A stretch of 64,000 nt of DNA from JBBRHH01 sp963788015 (GCA_963788015.1 CAWBEY010000002.1:1-64000); one strand, 5' to 3'; numbered from the stretch's first letter, positions 9,066 through 19,876 are shown. A program made the numbers and translations. Notes: generated from the letters alone by a model not told the origin.

Positions 9066-10524
9066 CTATTCACTTCGCGAACTCCCCTCCCCCCCACGCC
9101 CCCCAATCCAAACCGTCTTAACATTCACAAATTCCCGGATCCCAAACTCCGATAGCTCCCGCCCATAGCCGCTCTCCTTCACACCCCCAAACGGCAAGCG
9201 CACATCCGACTTCTCAGCCCCATTGATAAACACCATCCCCGACTCAATCCTCGCCGCCATCTCCTCCCCCCTGCGCCAGGTTCTTCGTCCAGATACTCCC
9301 CCCCAACCCATAATCTGACCTGTTCGCCAGATCTATCGCCTCATCCGCATCCCCTGCGCGAACAACCGCCGCCACCGGCCCAAACGTCTCCTCATCAAAC
9401 ACCGCCATCCCCGCCCGCACATCCGCCAGCACCGTCGGCGGATAAAAATACCCCCTCCCCCCCGGCAACGTCCCGCCCGTCAGCACCCTCGCCCCCGCCT
9501 TCACCGACCGCTGCACCTGCTCGTGCAGATTCTCCCGCAAATCCTTCCGCGCCAGCGGCCCCACCTGCGTATCCCGCCGCATCGGATCACCCATTCTTAA
9601 ACTCGCCATCGCCTCAGCGAATGCCCCTTCAAACTCCTCCGCCACCGCCCGCTCCACGATAAACCGCTTGGCCGCTATACAGCTTTGCCCCGAGTTAATG
9701 CACCGGGCCTCCGCCGCCGCCCGCGCCGTCGAGCTGATATCCGCATCCCGCAACACGATAAACGGATCCGATCCCCCAAGCTCCAGCACGCATTTCTTCA
9801 GCACCTTCGCGGCCGCCCCCGCCACCGCCCGACCCGCGCGCGGGCTCCCCGTCAGCGTCACAGCGCGAATCGCCGCATCACCAATCATCCCCTCGGCCGC
9901 CTCATTCTGGATCAACAGCGCCGTCATCACCCCATCCGGAAACCCCGCCTCCCGAAACACCTCCTCAATCGCCAGGGCACATCCCGGAACATTCGTCGCG
10001 TGCTTCAAAATCGCCACATTCCCCGCCATCAGTGACGGCGCGGCAAACCGGAAAAGCTGCCAGAACGGAAAATTCCACGGCATCACCGCAAGGATCGACC
10101 CCAGCGGATCAAACCGCACAAAACTGCGAGTAGCGTCCGATGCCATCGGCCGTGGCTTGAGCATCTCCCCCGCCCGATCCGCAAAAAACTCGCAAGCCGC
10201 CGCGCACTTCTCCACCTCCGCCTCCGCACCCGTAATCGGCTTGCCCATCTCCACCGTCATCAGTTCAGCAAATTCCGTCGATTTCCCCCGCAAAACGCCG
10301 GCCGCTGCCCTCATGCACCCGCCCCGCTCCGCGTAACTTTTCTCCCGCCATTGTTCAAAAGCCCCAACCGCCTTGTCCAGCGCACGGCGTATGTCGGCCT
10401 CCGTATGTTCAAGATACTCCCGAATTACTTCCTCTGTAGCAGGGTTAACAGCCTTCACAATGCTCCCTTCCGCGTCCACCGATTCTAGTACCCCTTCGAT
10501 CATAATTTGGTGAGTCAAGACCAT
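9066..10524 (-). CDS. NAD(P)-dependent aldehyde dehydrogenase, succinate-semialdehyde dehydrogenase-like
   Basis: This aldehyde dehydrogenase of about 485 aa would oxidise an aldehyde to an acid. Visible motifs are VNPATEEVI, MPWNFPFWQLFR (cofactor entrance), the catalytic Glu in LELGGSDPFIVL, the catalytic Cys in NSGQSCIAAKRF, and the late PFGGVKESGYGRELS and FVNVKTVWIG. The last two are typical of GabD-like enzymes. One frame change near 9270-9280 separates the last 70 or so residues. Met at 10524 (MVLTHQIM) or at 10503 (MIEGVLES) could be the start, and neither has a clear Shine-Dalgarno sequence. An 82-nt longer reading starting at 10602 looks like low-complexity noise. Confidence 0.88.
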
Positions 10525-10605
10525 GTAGGTTCCGGCTCGCCGCAGACCTCTTCCGCCTGCGGCAAGCTTGCACCCCCCCCTCCTTCCCCTCTCCCGGTAC
10601 ATCCG

Positions 10606-10655
10606 CCTCTCCTTCCCCCTCTCCCGGTAAGTAGTGGGAGAGGGGGAAAGAGAGG
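10606..10655. terminator. Purine/pyrimidine inverted repeat upstream of the aldehyde dehydrogenase
   Basis: Arms 10606-10625 (CCTCTCCTTCCCCCTCTCCC) and 10636-10655 pair at 19 of 20 positions around a 10-nt loop. It lies between two minus-strand genes (aldehyde dehydrogenase and FkbM), upstream of the dehydrogenase. It may be an intergenic repeat rather than a terminator. Confidence 0.55.
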
Positions 10656-10744
10656 ATGAAGGGATTGAGGTCGCGAAATTTTGAACACTGGTGGGGTTCA
10701 GGTTTCATCATGGCGGTTCAGTAGGGATCAGCATTATTCGGAAG

Positions 10745-11598
10745 TTATCGGGGGGTGCAGAGGAGGTGGGCGCGGGTGAAGTTTTGGGGGGTGGTTTGGC
10801 CTTCGATGACTTGTTGGTAGCAGGGGGGAGCGGCGAGGGGGGTGAGGTGGTAGTGGTGTTTTTTTAGTTCCTGCACGCAGCCCAGGAGGGAGGTGGGGCT
10901 GTGGATTTCGATGATGAGAGCGGGGCGTTGTTCAGTGAGCAGACGGGGTGCGCCCTGGAGGACGCCGATCTCGAAGTCTTCGACGTCGATCTTGAGGAAG
11001 TCGAGGGGGCAGGGTGGATTTGCGAACACGATGTCGTCGAGGCGGATGCAGTCGATCATGATGGAGGGGGTTTGGGTGGGGGCGTTGTCGGGGAGGAGGT
11101 GACTGTTGGGTTCGCCGATGGCGGCGAAGGGGCGGGGGCCGGTGGTGTTTGCGACGGCCTTGGCGATGAAGGTGATGTTGGAGAGATTGTTGATCTCGCA
11201 GTTGCGCTGGCGCGGGGCATGTTGGCGGGATCGGGCTCGAAGGCCAGGACGTGGCCGGCGGGGCCGACGCGGCGGGCCAGGAGCATGGTATCGAAGCCGA
11301 TGTTGGCGCCGACGTCGGCGACGCGCATGTTGGGCTGGACAAGCTGGGCGATGGCCTGATCGACGGCCGATTCGTAGGAGGTGTTGAGCCAGTAGTAGTT
11401 GGGGGTGTTGCGGTCAACTTCCAGCTTCATGCCTTTGTTTGGGCCGCGGGAGATGGTGATGAGCATGGGACGGTCGGCTGGGACGACGCGGGTGAGGAGC
11501 GCGGCGAGGGGTCCAAGGAGGCGGGGGTGGCGGTAGAGGAATCGCTTGAGGGGTTGGGGCGTGGCGCTGGCGAGCTTGAGGAGGAGCTTGCGGAACAT
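10745..11598 (-). CDS. FkbM-family SAM-dependent methyltransferase
   Basis: This methyltransferase of about 284 aa would O-methylate a sugar or lipid head group, commonly in surface polysaccharides. The SAM-binding motif VADVGANIGFDTMLLAR is followed by the acidic FEPDPAN motif. After a frame change near 11215 the second half reads through CEINNLSNITFIAKAV, then LKIDVEDFEIGVLQGA, the FkbM signature, and PALIIEIH. The ATG at 11598 is 2 nt after the stop of the glycosyltransferase gene, so the two genes are almost certainly cotranscribed and translationally coupled. The methyl acceptor is unknown. Confidence 0.85.
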
Positions 11599-11600
11599 GG

Positions 11601-12757
11601 TTATGAATTGACGCCGGCCAGGACACTGGCGTAAAGGGCTCGCCAGACGTCGATCTTGTTTTCCCACGAGAATTCCTGGTGCGGGCGCGGGCGTTTTCGC
11701 GGAGGGTGGACAGATCTTGTGTGGAGAGTTGTTCGATGCGGTCGGCGGTGGCTTGGGTGGAGCCGAAATTGACGAGGATGCCGGTTTTGCCGTCCTGGAT
11801 GATGTTGTTGAAGCCGGTGTTGTTGTGAAGGATTGGGATGCAGCCGGCGGCCATGCCTTCCATGGCGGCGATGCCGAAGCCTTCGTACTCGGAGGCGGAG
11901 ACGAAAAACTCGGCGCGGCAGTATTCTTCGATGAGCTGATGCTCTTCGACTTCGCCGACGAAGGTGGTTTGGCTTTGGATGTTGAGGGATCGGGCGAGGG
12001 CTTCGAAACGCTCGCGAAGGCCCGACCAATCTGAGCCGACGATGCGGAGGTGAAAGGGGAAGCCGCGGCGATGGAGGGCGGCGAAGACGGAGAGGAGATG
12101 TTCGATGCGCTTATTGGGGGAGAGTCGGCCGACGAAGAGGAAGAGACGGGGTTGCTTGAGGTGGTGGCCGCAATCGCGGAAGCGGTCTGGGGCGACGCCG
12201 TTTTCAACGAGTTTGATGTGCTCGCTGATTTGCTCGAAGAGCTGGTAGTCGCCTTTGCTGCAGGCGACGACGAGATCGACGTGGCTTTGGATGATGCGCT
12301 GGAAGTAGGAGAAATAGAATTCCTTGACGGCGGCGAGGCGGGAGGTGTGGAAGATGCCGCCGTGGGTGGAGACGATGATGGGTCGGCGGTGAAGCCACTT
12401 GGTGGCGACGGCGTAGTCGAGGAGCGCGCCGATGCCGTGGACGTGGATGACGTCGGCCTGGCTGAGGTCTTGGATGGGGAGGAAGGCTGGCTTGTAGTAT
12501 CGGAGGTTGAGGAAGGGGATGCGTTTGATGGGCAGGCCGTCGACGGCGGCGAGGGGGGGAAGGATTTCGTGTCGTTCCTGGACGCGGTTGAGGCACAGGA
12601 CGCGGGAGTGGATGTTGGCGGCGCGGGTTTGCTGGGCGAGTTCGAGGACGAATTTTTCAATGCCGCCGGTGCTCGGCCAGAAATCCGTGCAGATGTGGAG
12701 GACTTTGATGGGCTGGTTATTTTGCACGAAAGTTTGAACAAACGCCGCCGCCGGCAT
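11601..12757 (-). CDS. GT4-family glycosyltransferase
   Basis: This glycosyltransferase of about 385 aa with a GT-B fold probably adds a hexose to a surface glycan. The N-terminal domain has VLHICTDFWPSTGGIEKFV, with the Gly-rich donor loop. The hinge region has FLFVGRLSPNKRIEHLL. The C-terminal domain has the E-x7-E donor-binding motif in SASEYEGFGIAAMEGMAAG and NNTGFNNIIQDGKTGILV. One frame change near 11680 leads to the likely true tail ending ALYASVLAGVNS. The gene is followed at once by the FkbM methyltransferase and lies divergent from the GT2 gene, forming a glycan cluster. Confidence 0.87.
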
Positions 12758-12935
12758 CCCTTATTTTAGGATCTGCCAAGGGCGGAGCAGGTTCGCCGAT
12801 GGTCTGCCCATGTTCGCGATTTTGATGAGATGCTGCAAGCCTGCGAGGCGGTTGGTGTGGGGGTTGGGCAGGAGGGGTGGGGGCGTGGTAGAGTGGCGGT
12901 CGAATGGTCTGGTTATTATTGGAATGACTTTTCGC

Positions 12936-13894
12936 ATGAGTGCAGCCATGGATTTGACCGGGACAGCAACGGGGGAAACTCGGCCGGGGGTCGTGCGCGG
13001 GGAAAAGGTGCCGATCACGGTGCTGGTGCCGACGTTGAATGAGGAACGGAACCTTGCGGATTGTCTGAGGCATCTGGAATGGGCGGATGAGGTTGTGGTG
13101 GTGGACTCCAGTTCGACGGATGCGACGCGCGAGATCGCGGAGAAGCATGGGCGCGGGTGGTGGATTTTGTGTGGAATGGGCAGTGGCCTAAGAAGAAGAA
13201 CTGGGCGATGGCGAACGTGCCGTCGCGGCATGAGTGGATTTTGATCGTGGATGCCGATGAGTGGATCGTGCCGGAGCTTGCGGAGGAAATCAGGGCGGCG
13301 GTTTTGTCGACGGAACTGGCGGGGTATTACATCAACCGGCGGTTTATGTTCATGGGGCGGTGGATCAAGCACTCGGGATATTATCCCAGCTGGAACTTAC
13401 GGCTGTTGAAGTGCGGGTGCGGGGAGTATGAGCGGCTAAGCGACGTGGGGGATACTTCGAGCGGCGACAACGAGGTACACGAGCATATTCAGGTGAACGG
13501 GCCGGTGGGGCATTTGAAATCGGACATGCTGCACTTTGCGTTTCCGACGATTGCGATCTGGGTGGAGAAGCACAACCGGTATACCAACTGGGAAGCGATC
13601 GTGCAGTTGAAGGGGACGCACGCGTCGAGCCATGAGACGCTGAACAAGACACTGGCGCGGCGGCGATGGTTGAAGGGGTTGTCGAAGCGGTTGCCGTTTC
13701 GGCCGACGCTGCGGTTTTTGTACAGCTATATTTTCAGGAGGGGCTTTATGGATGGCCGGCCTGGGTATGTGCTGTGCAGGCTGCAGGCGATCTATGAGTT
13801 TTTGTCGGTGGTGAAGTATGAGGAGATGCGGAAGTTTACCACCGGGTTCACCACGGAGGCACGGAGGCACGGAGGGGGAGAGGGAGTGGGATGA
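12936..13894 (+). CDS. GT2-family glycosyltransferase (WaaE/KdtX or HpsE-like)
   Basis: A GT-A fold transferase of about 315 aa. VLVPTLNEERNLADCLRHL is the nucleotide-binding start, VVVDSSSTDATREIAE follows, and the metal-binding acidic motif is IVDADEWIVPE. The C-terminal helices (LRFLYSYIFRRGFMDGRPGY) are like those of membrane-associated GT2 enzymes acting on lipopolysaccharide or polysaccharide. One frame change near 13150 lies between the two N-terminal motifs. Starts at 12924, 12936 or 12948 are all possible. The tail TTEARRHGG is encoded by an ACCACGGAGGCACGGAG repeat that has replaced the original end of the gene. Confidence 0.85.
13850..13884. repeat. ACCACGGAGGCACGGAG repeat inside the end of the GT2 gene
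   Basis: The stretch carries three GCACGGAG-type units and supplies the last codons of the glycosyltransferase. A second copy lies at 26716-26758 between the CpxP-like and sedolisin genes. Such units are frequent in Planctomycetota intergenic DNA. Confidence 0.7.
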
Positions 13895-14010
13895 GAGTCG
13901 GGCATATTGCAATTGTTTTATCTGTGAGCACGGGGTGGGGCGACCGTGCAAGATTTTATAGGTGAGGAAGCCGAATCCGGCATCATCGCCGTGGCCTCCA
14001 AAGGAACCCA

Positions 14011-15724
14011 ATGCGCATCCAACTTCTAATCCCGGTTTTAATCCTGAATGGCCTTGCCAGCATCGCCCTTGCTCAAACCACGAAACAGTCTCTCGAACCC
14101 GGCGTCAGCCCCTTCGGCATCTCCGCCTCCGAGGCTTCGCGGCGGATGTTCGCTCAGTGGGCGCCGCAGATGAGTGCCATCGGCATCCAATACTCCCGCT
14201 GCTTTCCCGGCTTTCCGAGCATCGAGCCCGAGGAGGGAAAATGGAAGTGGGACGAGGTCGACCGGATCCTCGACGAAGCCGCCAACAACAAAATGAAGCT
14301 GCACGGCATGCTGGTCTACAACGTGAAGTGGATCCCATCGAAGTCAGGATTTCCTTCCACCAATATGCCGGCCTATGCCACTTATGTCTCAACACTCGTA
14401 AAACACGTGAATGGGAAGGTGAGGCACTGGGAGGTGTGGAACGAGCCGCCCAACGGCACCAAGGGCGGCACACCCGAGGAATATGCCAAGATGGTCAGCA
14501 CCGCGTACGACGCCGCCCACGCCGCTGACGCCGAGGCATTGGTAGGCCTGGCCGGCGCAGTCCAACCATGTGAACTGGATTGAGCAGACCATCCAGGCCG
14601 GGGCTGCCGACCATTTCGACTACATCACGCTCCATCCGTACGAGGTGCTGAACATGGTCGATAGCGGGGCGTGAGTCGATCTACATGAACATCGTGCCCA
14701 CGCTGCGGAAGATGCTGGCCAAGCGCAATCCCGCAAAGGCCAACGTGCCGGTATGGTTTACCGAAATCGGGACAACCATCGGCGGCGGGGTACGGGGGGC
14801 GAAAGATGACGGCTGAGTTGCAGGGGCAGATGCTGGTCAAGACCTATGCAATGGGCATCGCACAGGGCGTGACGTGCATCAACTGGTTTGAGGGACGCGA
14901 TGGCGACAGCGGGCCGATGGGGCTGCTGGATCGGGCCGGAAAGCAGCGGCCGTCATATACCGCCATGGGGACGATGATCCAGCAGCTTGGATCGAATCCG
15001 AAGTTTTTGGGATGGGTCCTGCTGCACAACAAACACTACGGTTTTGTATTCGAGGGGACCAAGGCCAAGGTACTGGTCGCATGGGCAGCGCGGGGCGTGA
15101 CAGACAAAATTAACTTCGGCCAAGGACGTGGAGTTCGTCGATCCGCTCACCGCGAATGCGACCAGCGCGAAAGCCTGGAACTGACCGAGCGCCGGTGCTG
15201 GTCGTCGGAGTACCCGGAGAAACTGCTTGCGGAGGCAAAAGCAAATAAAGGCCGGCCATTCCCCGTGGGGCGGGGATTACACCAATGCTAAGGAAGTCTC
15301 GGTCAGCATGGCCGAGACCAACGTGGAAAAGGGCCTCCACACCGCCTCGGGCAACGCCGTCGCGGCCGCCGTGGAGGCTTACGGCGGATCAGCCCGGGCA
15401 GGAGACGTGCCGGGCGGTAACGTCTTTATCGTTGACCCGAATTTTCTGTCTTACACCACCGTGCCGATTGAAATCACGGTCGTCGTCCGGCGCAATGCGG
15501 AAAATGAGAACGCCGGTTTCAAGCTGACGTATGAGTCGACCAAAGGATACAAGAACCTGGGCTGGTACACCGTGCCTGACAACAAAGACTGGCACACGAT
15601 GAAGTGGAAGATCGACGATGCCGAGTTCGTGGGCAAATGGGGCTATCACTTCTCACTGGACTCCGACGGCAACAAATTCAACAAATATCTGATCCAGAGC
15701 GTGACGGTCAAGATTGAACAGTGA
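14011..15724 (+). CDS. Secreted glycoside hydrolase, clan GH-A (GH39-like)
   Basis: An exported enzyme of about 570 aa. A signal peptide (MRIQLLIPVLILNGLASIALA) follows AAGGAA at 14001. The TIM barrel shows the acid/base Glu in HWEVWNEPP and the probable nucleophile Glu in VPVWFTEIGTT, which is the clan GH-A arrangement seen in beta-xylosidases and related enzymes. INWFEGRDGDSGPMGLL and a C-terminal beta-rich domain (about the last 150 residues, possibly carbohydrate binding) follow. Frame changes near 14566, 14668, 14800, 15120 and 15200-15275 break the gene, but the pieces join into one continuous protein. The polysaccharide substrate is not known. Confidence 0.75.
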
Positions 15725-16048
15725 GCCATCCAGCACCCCACAGCCGTCCGCTGCGATTTTGTCAGACCTTCCAATCCCCTCGCCACCCTCATCCAACGCC
15801 ATCACAAAAGCTTCCGCTACCTCTTGCATTAACCTACCCCCTCGGCTACTGTTATGGGCTTGGCCTGCCAAGGGCCTCCCGCCACGACGCGTTCCGGTTT
15901 AGGCCGGCTTCGCCATTCGCCGGCGGGTTTTGTTTTACATCTTCCCTCAAAGCTTTAAGCCCTTTGCGCGAAAGATTGCGTCTTGGCCGCCTTATTTCGC
16001 TTGGGCTCGCCGGCCATAACCAACACCGGCTTTTGGAGATACCGCGTC
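15725..16048 (+). promoter_or_regulatory. rpsB leader region with terminator-like hairpin
   Basis: This 324-nt gap between the glycoside hydrolase and rpsB holds no credible gene. At 15902-15937 the sequence GGCCGGC, a short loop, GCCGGCGGG and then TTTTGTTTT could form a stem followed by a U-rich run. It may terminate upstream transcription or act as an attenuator before rpsB. GGAG at 16035-16038 is the rpsB Shine-Dalgarno sequence. Confidence 0.45.
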
Positions 16049-16942
16049 ATGGCACAATCGCAAGCAGAACTCGTCAAAACGCTGGTCGATGCCGGCGTCC
16101 ACTTCGGCCACCGCGTCAGCCGGTGGAACCCCAAGATGGAGCCTTACATCCACGGCAAGCGCAACATGATCCACATCATTGATGTGCGCGAAACCATCAA
16201 AGGCCTCCTCCGCGCCAAGAAGCTCATTCAGAACACCGTGGCTTCCGGCAAGGACGTCCTCTTCGTTGGCACTAAGCGCCAGGCCCGCCACGCCGTGGAG
16301 CAGGAAGCCCAGCGCGCCGGCATGCACTACGTCGCCGAACGCTGGCTCGGCGGCACGCTCACCAACTTCCGCACCATCCGCGCCCGCCTCGCCCGCCTGG
16401 AAGAACTCGAAAAGCTCTGGGAAACTGGCCAGATCGAAACCTACTCCAAAAAAATGAAGTCCACCCTCAATCGCGAGATGGACAAGATCAAGGCCAACCT
16501 CGGCGGCATCCGCAAAATGACCCAGATGCCCGGCGTCATGTTCATTGTCGACACCCGCCGCGAGCACATCGCAGTCAAGGAAGCCCGCAAACTGGGTGTC
16601 ACCACCATTGCCCTCATCGACACCGACTCCGATCCCGATCTCATCGACCTCCCCATCCCCGGCAACGACGACGCCATGCGCGCCGTCGAGATCATCCTCG
16701 GCGAGATGGCCGATTCCATCCTCGAAGGCAAGCAAGGCCGGGTTGACAAGGCCGACGAAGCCTCGGGCGCCGGCCCGCGCCGCCGGTCTGCCCGTGCCCA
16801 GTTCCGCGCCGAAGACGCCGTTCCGTCTGATCTGCCCGCTTCGGAACAACCCGTCCCGGCCGCCCCTGAGCCACAGACCGAATCGCAACCCGAGCCTGCC
16901 CTGGCAGTGGGCGAACCCGTCGCCGCCGGTCCGGTGGCCTGA
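16049..16942 (+). CDS. rpsB: 30S ribosomal protein S2
   Basis: Ribosomal protein S2, 297 aa and intact in one frame. The ATG at 16049 (MAQSQAELVKTLVDAG) has GGAG 10 nt upstream. Family motifs are GVHFGHRVSRWNPKM, LFVGTKRQARHAVEQEA, the RWLGGTLTNFRTI loop, and ALIDTDSDPDLIDLPIPGND. S2 proteins are usually about 230-260 aa. The extra tail of about 55 residues here is rich in Ala, Glu and Pro and probably disordered. It is followed by tsf, the standard rpsB-tsf order. Confidence 0.97.
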   Translation: MAQSQAELVKTLVDAGVHFGHRVSRWNPKMEPYIHGKRNMIHIIDVRETIKGLLRAKKLIQNTVASGKDVLFVGTKRQARHAVEQEAQRAGMHYVAERWLGGTLTNFRTIRARLARLEELEKLWETGQIETYSKKMKSTLNREMDKIKANLGGIRKMTQMPGVMFIVDTRREHIAVKEARKLGVTTIALIDTDSDPDLIDLPIPGNDDAMRAVEIILGEMADSILEGKQGRVDKADEASGAGPRRRSARAQFRAEDAVPSDLPASEQPVPAAPEPQTESQPEPALAVGEPVAAGPVA

Positions 16943-16969
16943 ACATTTCATTGCAAAACACAATGTCCG

Positions 16970-16999
16970 GCAGGGGCGGTTTATCAAAACCGCCCCTGC
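16970..16999. terminator. 13-bp hairpin between rpsB and tsf
   Basis: GCAGGGGCGGTTT (16970-16982) pairs perfectly with AAACCGCCCCTGC (16987-16999) around a 4-nt loop. There is no U tract after the stem. It could attenuate or process the rpsB-tsf transcript so that the two proteins are made at different levels. Confidence 0.65.
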
Positions 17000-17046
17000 A
17001 CTATCTCAACTTTTCCAATACAACGACCTCAGACGGAGAAACCAAC

Positions 17047-17854
17047 ATGGCAGAAATCAGCGCAAAGCTCGTCAACGAACTCCGGGCCAAGACCGGCTTG
17101 GGCATGATGGAATGCAAAAAAGCCCTCAGCGAAGCCGGCGGCGATCTCGACACCGCCGTCGATAACCTGCGCAAGAAAGGCGTCAAAGCTTCCCTTACCG
17201 AACGCGCTGCCACCGAAGGCCGAATCCTCGGCGCCGTCAGCGCCGACTTCAAAACCGCCGCCATCGTCGAAGTCAACTGCAACACCGACTTCACCGCCAA
17301 GAGCGAGCCCCTTACTGCTCTGGGCCAAAAGGCGGCACAGGCTCTCGCCGCCAATCCGAGCGCCGACGCCGCCGGGGCCGTCACCGCCGAAGCCACGCAG
17401 GTGTCGCAGCAGACTGGCGAAAACGTCCGCGTTGGCCGGACCGCTGCCCTCTCCAGCCCCGCCGGCAAGTCCGGCCTCTACATCTACGGCATCACCGGCA
17501 AGATCGGCGTCGTGATGTCCTTCACCGGCAACCCTTCCGATGAACTCATCACCGATCTCGGCGGCCACATCGCCTTCTCCAAACCCCTCGCCCTCAACCG
17601 CGACGCCATCAACCCAGAGCTCGTCGCCAAAGAGCGGCGAAATCGCCGTCGAGCAGGCAAAGGCGACGGGCAAGCCCCAGAACATCGCCGAGAAGATCGC
17701 GGAAGGAAAGCTCAACTCGTTCTTCAAGGAGCAAACCCTCCTTGATCAAGACTTCTTCAACGCCAGCAAGTTCAAAGGCACCATCACCCAGCTTCTGAAG
17801 GAAAAGGGCGTTACGCTTGAGAAGTACGTCCGCCTCGAAGTCGGCCAGCAGTAG
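17047..17854 (+). CDS. tsf: Elongation factor Ts
   Basis: EF-Ts recharges EF-Tu by exchanging GDP for GTP. The start at 17047 (MAEISAKLVNELRAKTGLGM) follows CGGAG. It has the UBA-like N-terminal MMECKKALSEAGGDLDTAV and the core TDFTAKSE contacts with EF-Tu. One frame change at about 17632 (an extra base in a GAGCGGCG context) separates the last 75 residues, which contain the LLDQDFFN and LEKYVRLEVG motifs. Since EF-Ts is essential the break is almost certainly a sequencing error. Confidence 0.95.
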
Positions 17855-18313
17855 CGACAATGCCTGAGCAGTCACGATTGGCCATAGGAACGTGTGTCTT
17901 GGGTGTTTCTTAACATACAAGGCGCGAAGACGCGAAGCGGTGCAGGGGTGGAATGGCCGCTGGGGATCGGAGGGTTGTGGTGTTGGGATTGTTTTGGACT
18001 CGGCGTGTCGGCCATGGGCGGGGCGCTGCGGGGCGCCCATGCCACGTTTGGATGAGGACGAAGAACTGCTATTTGGATGTCAAAGAACGCTGCGGTCGCT
18101 TGGGGGATGGGATTGGGATGTCCTTCCCTTCTGGCGACCGGAGCTTCCGTAGGGGATTTAGAAGTACTGCGCCGGGAACCTGCAACGCTATCTCGCGCCG
18201 GTCCGGCTTCGTCGACCGAAGCGAAGCAAACCCACGGAGCGGGCTGCGTGGGGTTGGATGTCTCCCTTTATTTGTGGACAAATTCCCGCTCCCCCCGCAC
18301 ACTACCTCCCACC
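17855..18313. other. Gene-free gap with a CATGGGCG palindrome
   Basis: This 459-nt gap between tsf and cysS holds short overlapping frames on both strands, none with a family signature or ribosome binding site. The only structure seen is CATGGGCG (18013-18020) with CGCCCATG (18034-18041), a variant of the intergenic palindrome also found near 8.9 kb and 26.8 kb. Confidence 0.5.
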
Positions 18314-19820
18314 ATGAGCCTACGCGTCTATAACTCGCTCACACGACAGAAGGAACTCTTTGAGCCTGTTCGGCCGGGGAAGGTTGGCATTTATCTCTGC
18401 GGCCCGACCGTCTACAAGGCCCGCATATCGGCCACATGGTTGGCCCGGTCATCTTCGACGCCATCAAGCGTTATCTCAGTTCAAGGGTTTCGAGGTCACC
18501 TGGATCGTCAACATCACCGACGTGGAAGATAAGCTGATCGACGCGGCCATCAAGCTCAACACCAGCGTCCAAACCCTGGCCGAGAAATATACGCGCGAGT
18601 ACCTCGACTGTCTGGCTCTCCTGGGCATCGATACCATCGACAAATTTCCCAAGGCCTCCGATCACATCGCCGAGATCATCGACCTTTGCAAAACTCTCAT
18701 CAGCCGCGGCCACGCCTATGCGGCCGACGGCAATGTCTACTTTGACGTCACCTCCGACGCCGACTATGGCAAGCTCTCGCATCGCAAGGTTGAAGAACAG
18801 GAGGCCGGCCTGCGCGAGGTTGAAGCGGCCGGCAAGAAGAAACCCCGCCGACTTCGCCCTCTGGAAAGCGGCCAAGCCCGGCGAACCGACGTGGGAATCT
18901 CCCTGGGGCATCGGCCGGCCGGGCTGGCATATCGAGTGCTCGGCGATGTCCATGAAATATCTGGGCGAAACCTTCGACTTCCACGGCGGCGGCCTCGATC
19001 TTATGTTCCCGCACCATGAAAATGAGCTGGCCCAATCCGAATCCGCCACCGGCCAGACCTTCGCCAAATTCTGGCTGCACAACGGACTGACCCGCCTGCC
19101 CACCAAGTCCGCCAGCGGCGAGTGGAAAAACGAAAAACAAAGCGGCAGCCTCGGCAACGTCGTCCCGGCCAAGCCGTTTGTCGAATCTCATGGCGCTGAT
19201 CTTTTGCGGTACCTTCTGCTCAGCACCCACTACCGCAGCCCCATCGACTTTCGTGAGGAAGTCGTCGCCGCCGCGCGCAAAGGCCTGTCTACTTTTGGCC
19301 GCCTCTTCGAGCGCATCGAGCGCATCACCGGCCGAGCCGCTTACCGATGCAGCCCAGGACATCGACCCCGTCGCGGCCGGATTGCTTGAATCCGACGTGG
19401 CCCATTTGTGTGCGCCGTGCTGGCATTCAAGATGAAGTTCCTGGAGATGATGGACGACGACTTCAACACCGCCGGCGCTATTGCAGTGCTCCACGAGTTG
19501 GCGGGTGAAATCAATAGTTTCATCGAGCAGAACAACATCGAGCGCGACAAGCCGGCCGACAGCCTTGCGCCGCCACCGCCGCCGCCGTTACCGTTCGGAA
19601 AATGGGAGCTGTCTTGGGCCTTTTCCGCAAAGAAGCCGCCCGCGCTGAGCATCAGGATTCCGCCCTCCTCGACGCCGCGATCAAGCTCCACATTCAGCTG
19701 CGCAACGAAGCCCGCAAAGATAAAAATTATGCCCTGGGTGATCGCATCCGCAAGGGCCTGGCCGACATTGGCATCACCCTCGAAGACCGGCCTGACGGCA
19801 CGCTCTGGCGCCGAAGCTGA
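18314..19820 (+). CDS. cysS: Cysteinyl-tRNA synthetase
   Basis: This class I aminoacyl-tRNA synthetase of about 500 aa charges tRNA-Cys. IYLCGPTVYK with PAHIGHM is the zinc and HIGH region, followed by VNITDVEDKLIDAA, GWHIECSAMSM (second zinc ligands) and HGGGLDLMFPHHENE. The ATP loop, usually KMSKS, here reads EKQSGSLGNVV. The anticodon end is LRNEARKDKNYALGDRIRKGL. The gene is split by frame changes near 18415, 18480, 18840, 19335, 19415 and 19600. The pieces are collinear and complete. As an essential gene it must be intact in the organism. Confidence 0.9.
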
Positions 19821-19876
19821 CTCACCCGTGCTTGAATCAGATCCCCTCTTCAGGATCGACTTCGCCCAAGTCTTCT

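Noticed and set aside
11056..12741. Ser/Pro/Thr-rich 561-codon frame on the minus strand
   Set aside because: It is the shifted frame of the GT4 gene, with low-complexity composition typical of GC-rich shadow frames. Only its last part coincides with the true FkbM frame.
12050..12769. Acidic 239-codon frame on the plus strand
   Set aside because: Antisense shadow of the GT4 glycosyltransferase gene; composition is Glu/Gly/Asp-biased noise.
15992..16987. 331-codon minus-strand frame over rpsB
   Set aside because: Antisense of ribosomal protein S2, which is intact and certain on the plus strand.
17600..17660. Programmed frameshift in tsf
   Set aside because: EF-Ts is not known to use recoding, there is no slippery heptamer with a pseudoknot, and similar breaks occur in many other genes of the window.
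17892..18333. Short open frames between tsf and cysS
   Set aside because: They overlap on both strands, lack ribosome binding sites and show no conserved motif; one of them simply runs into the start of cysS.
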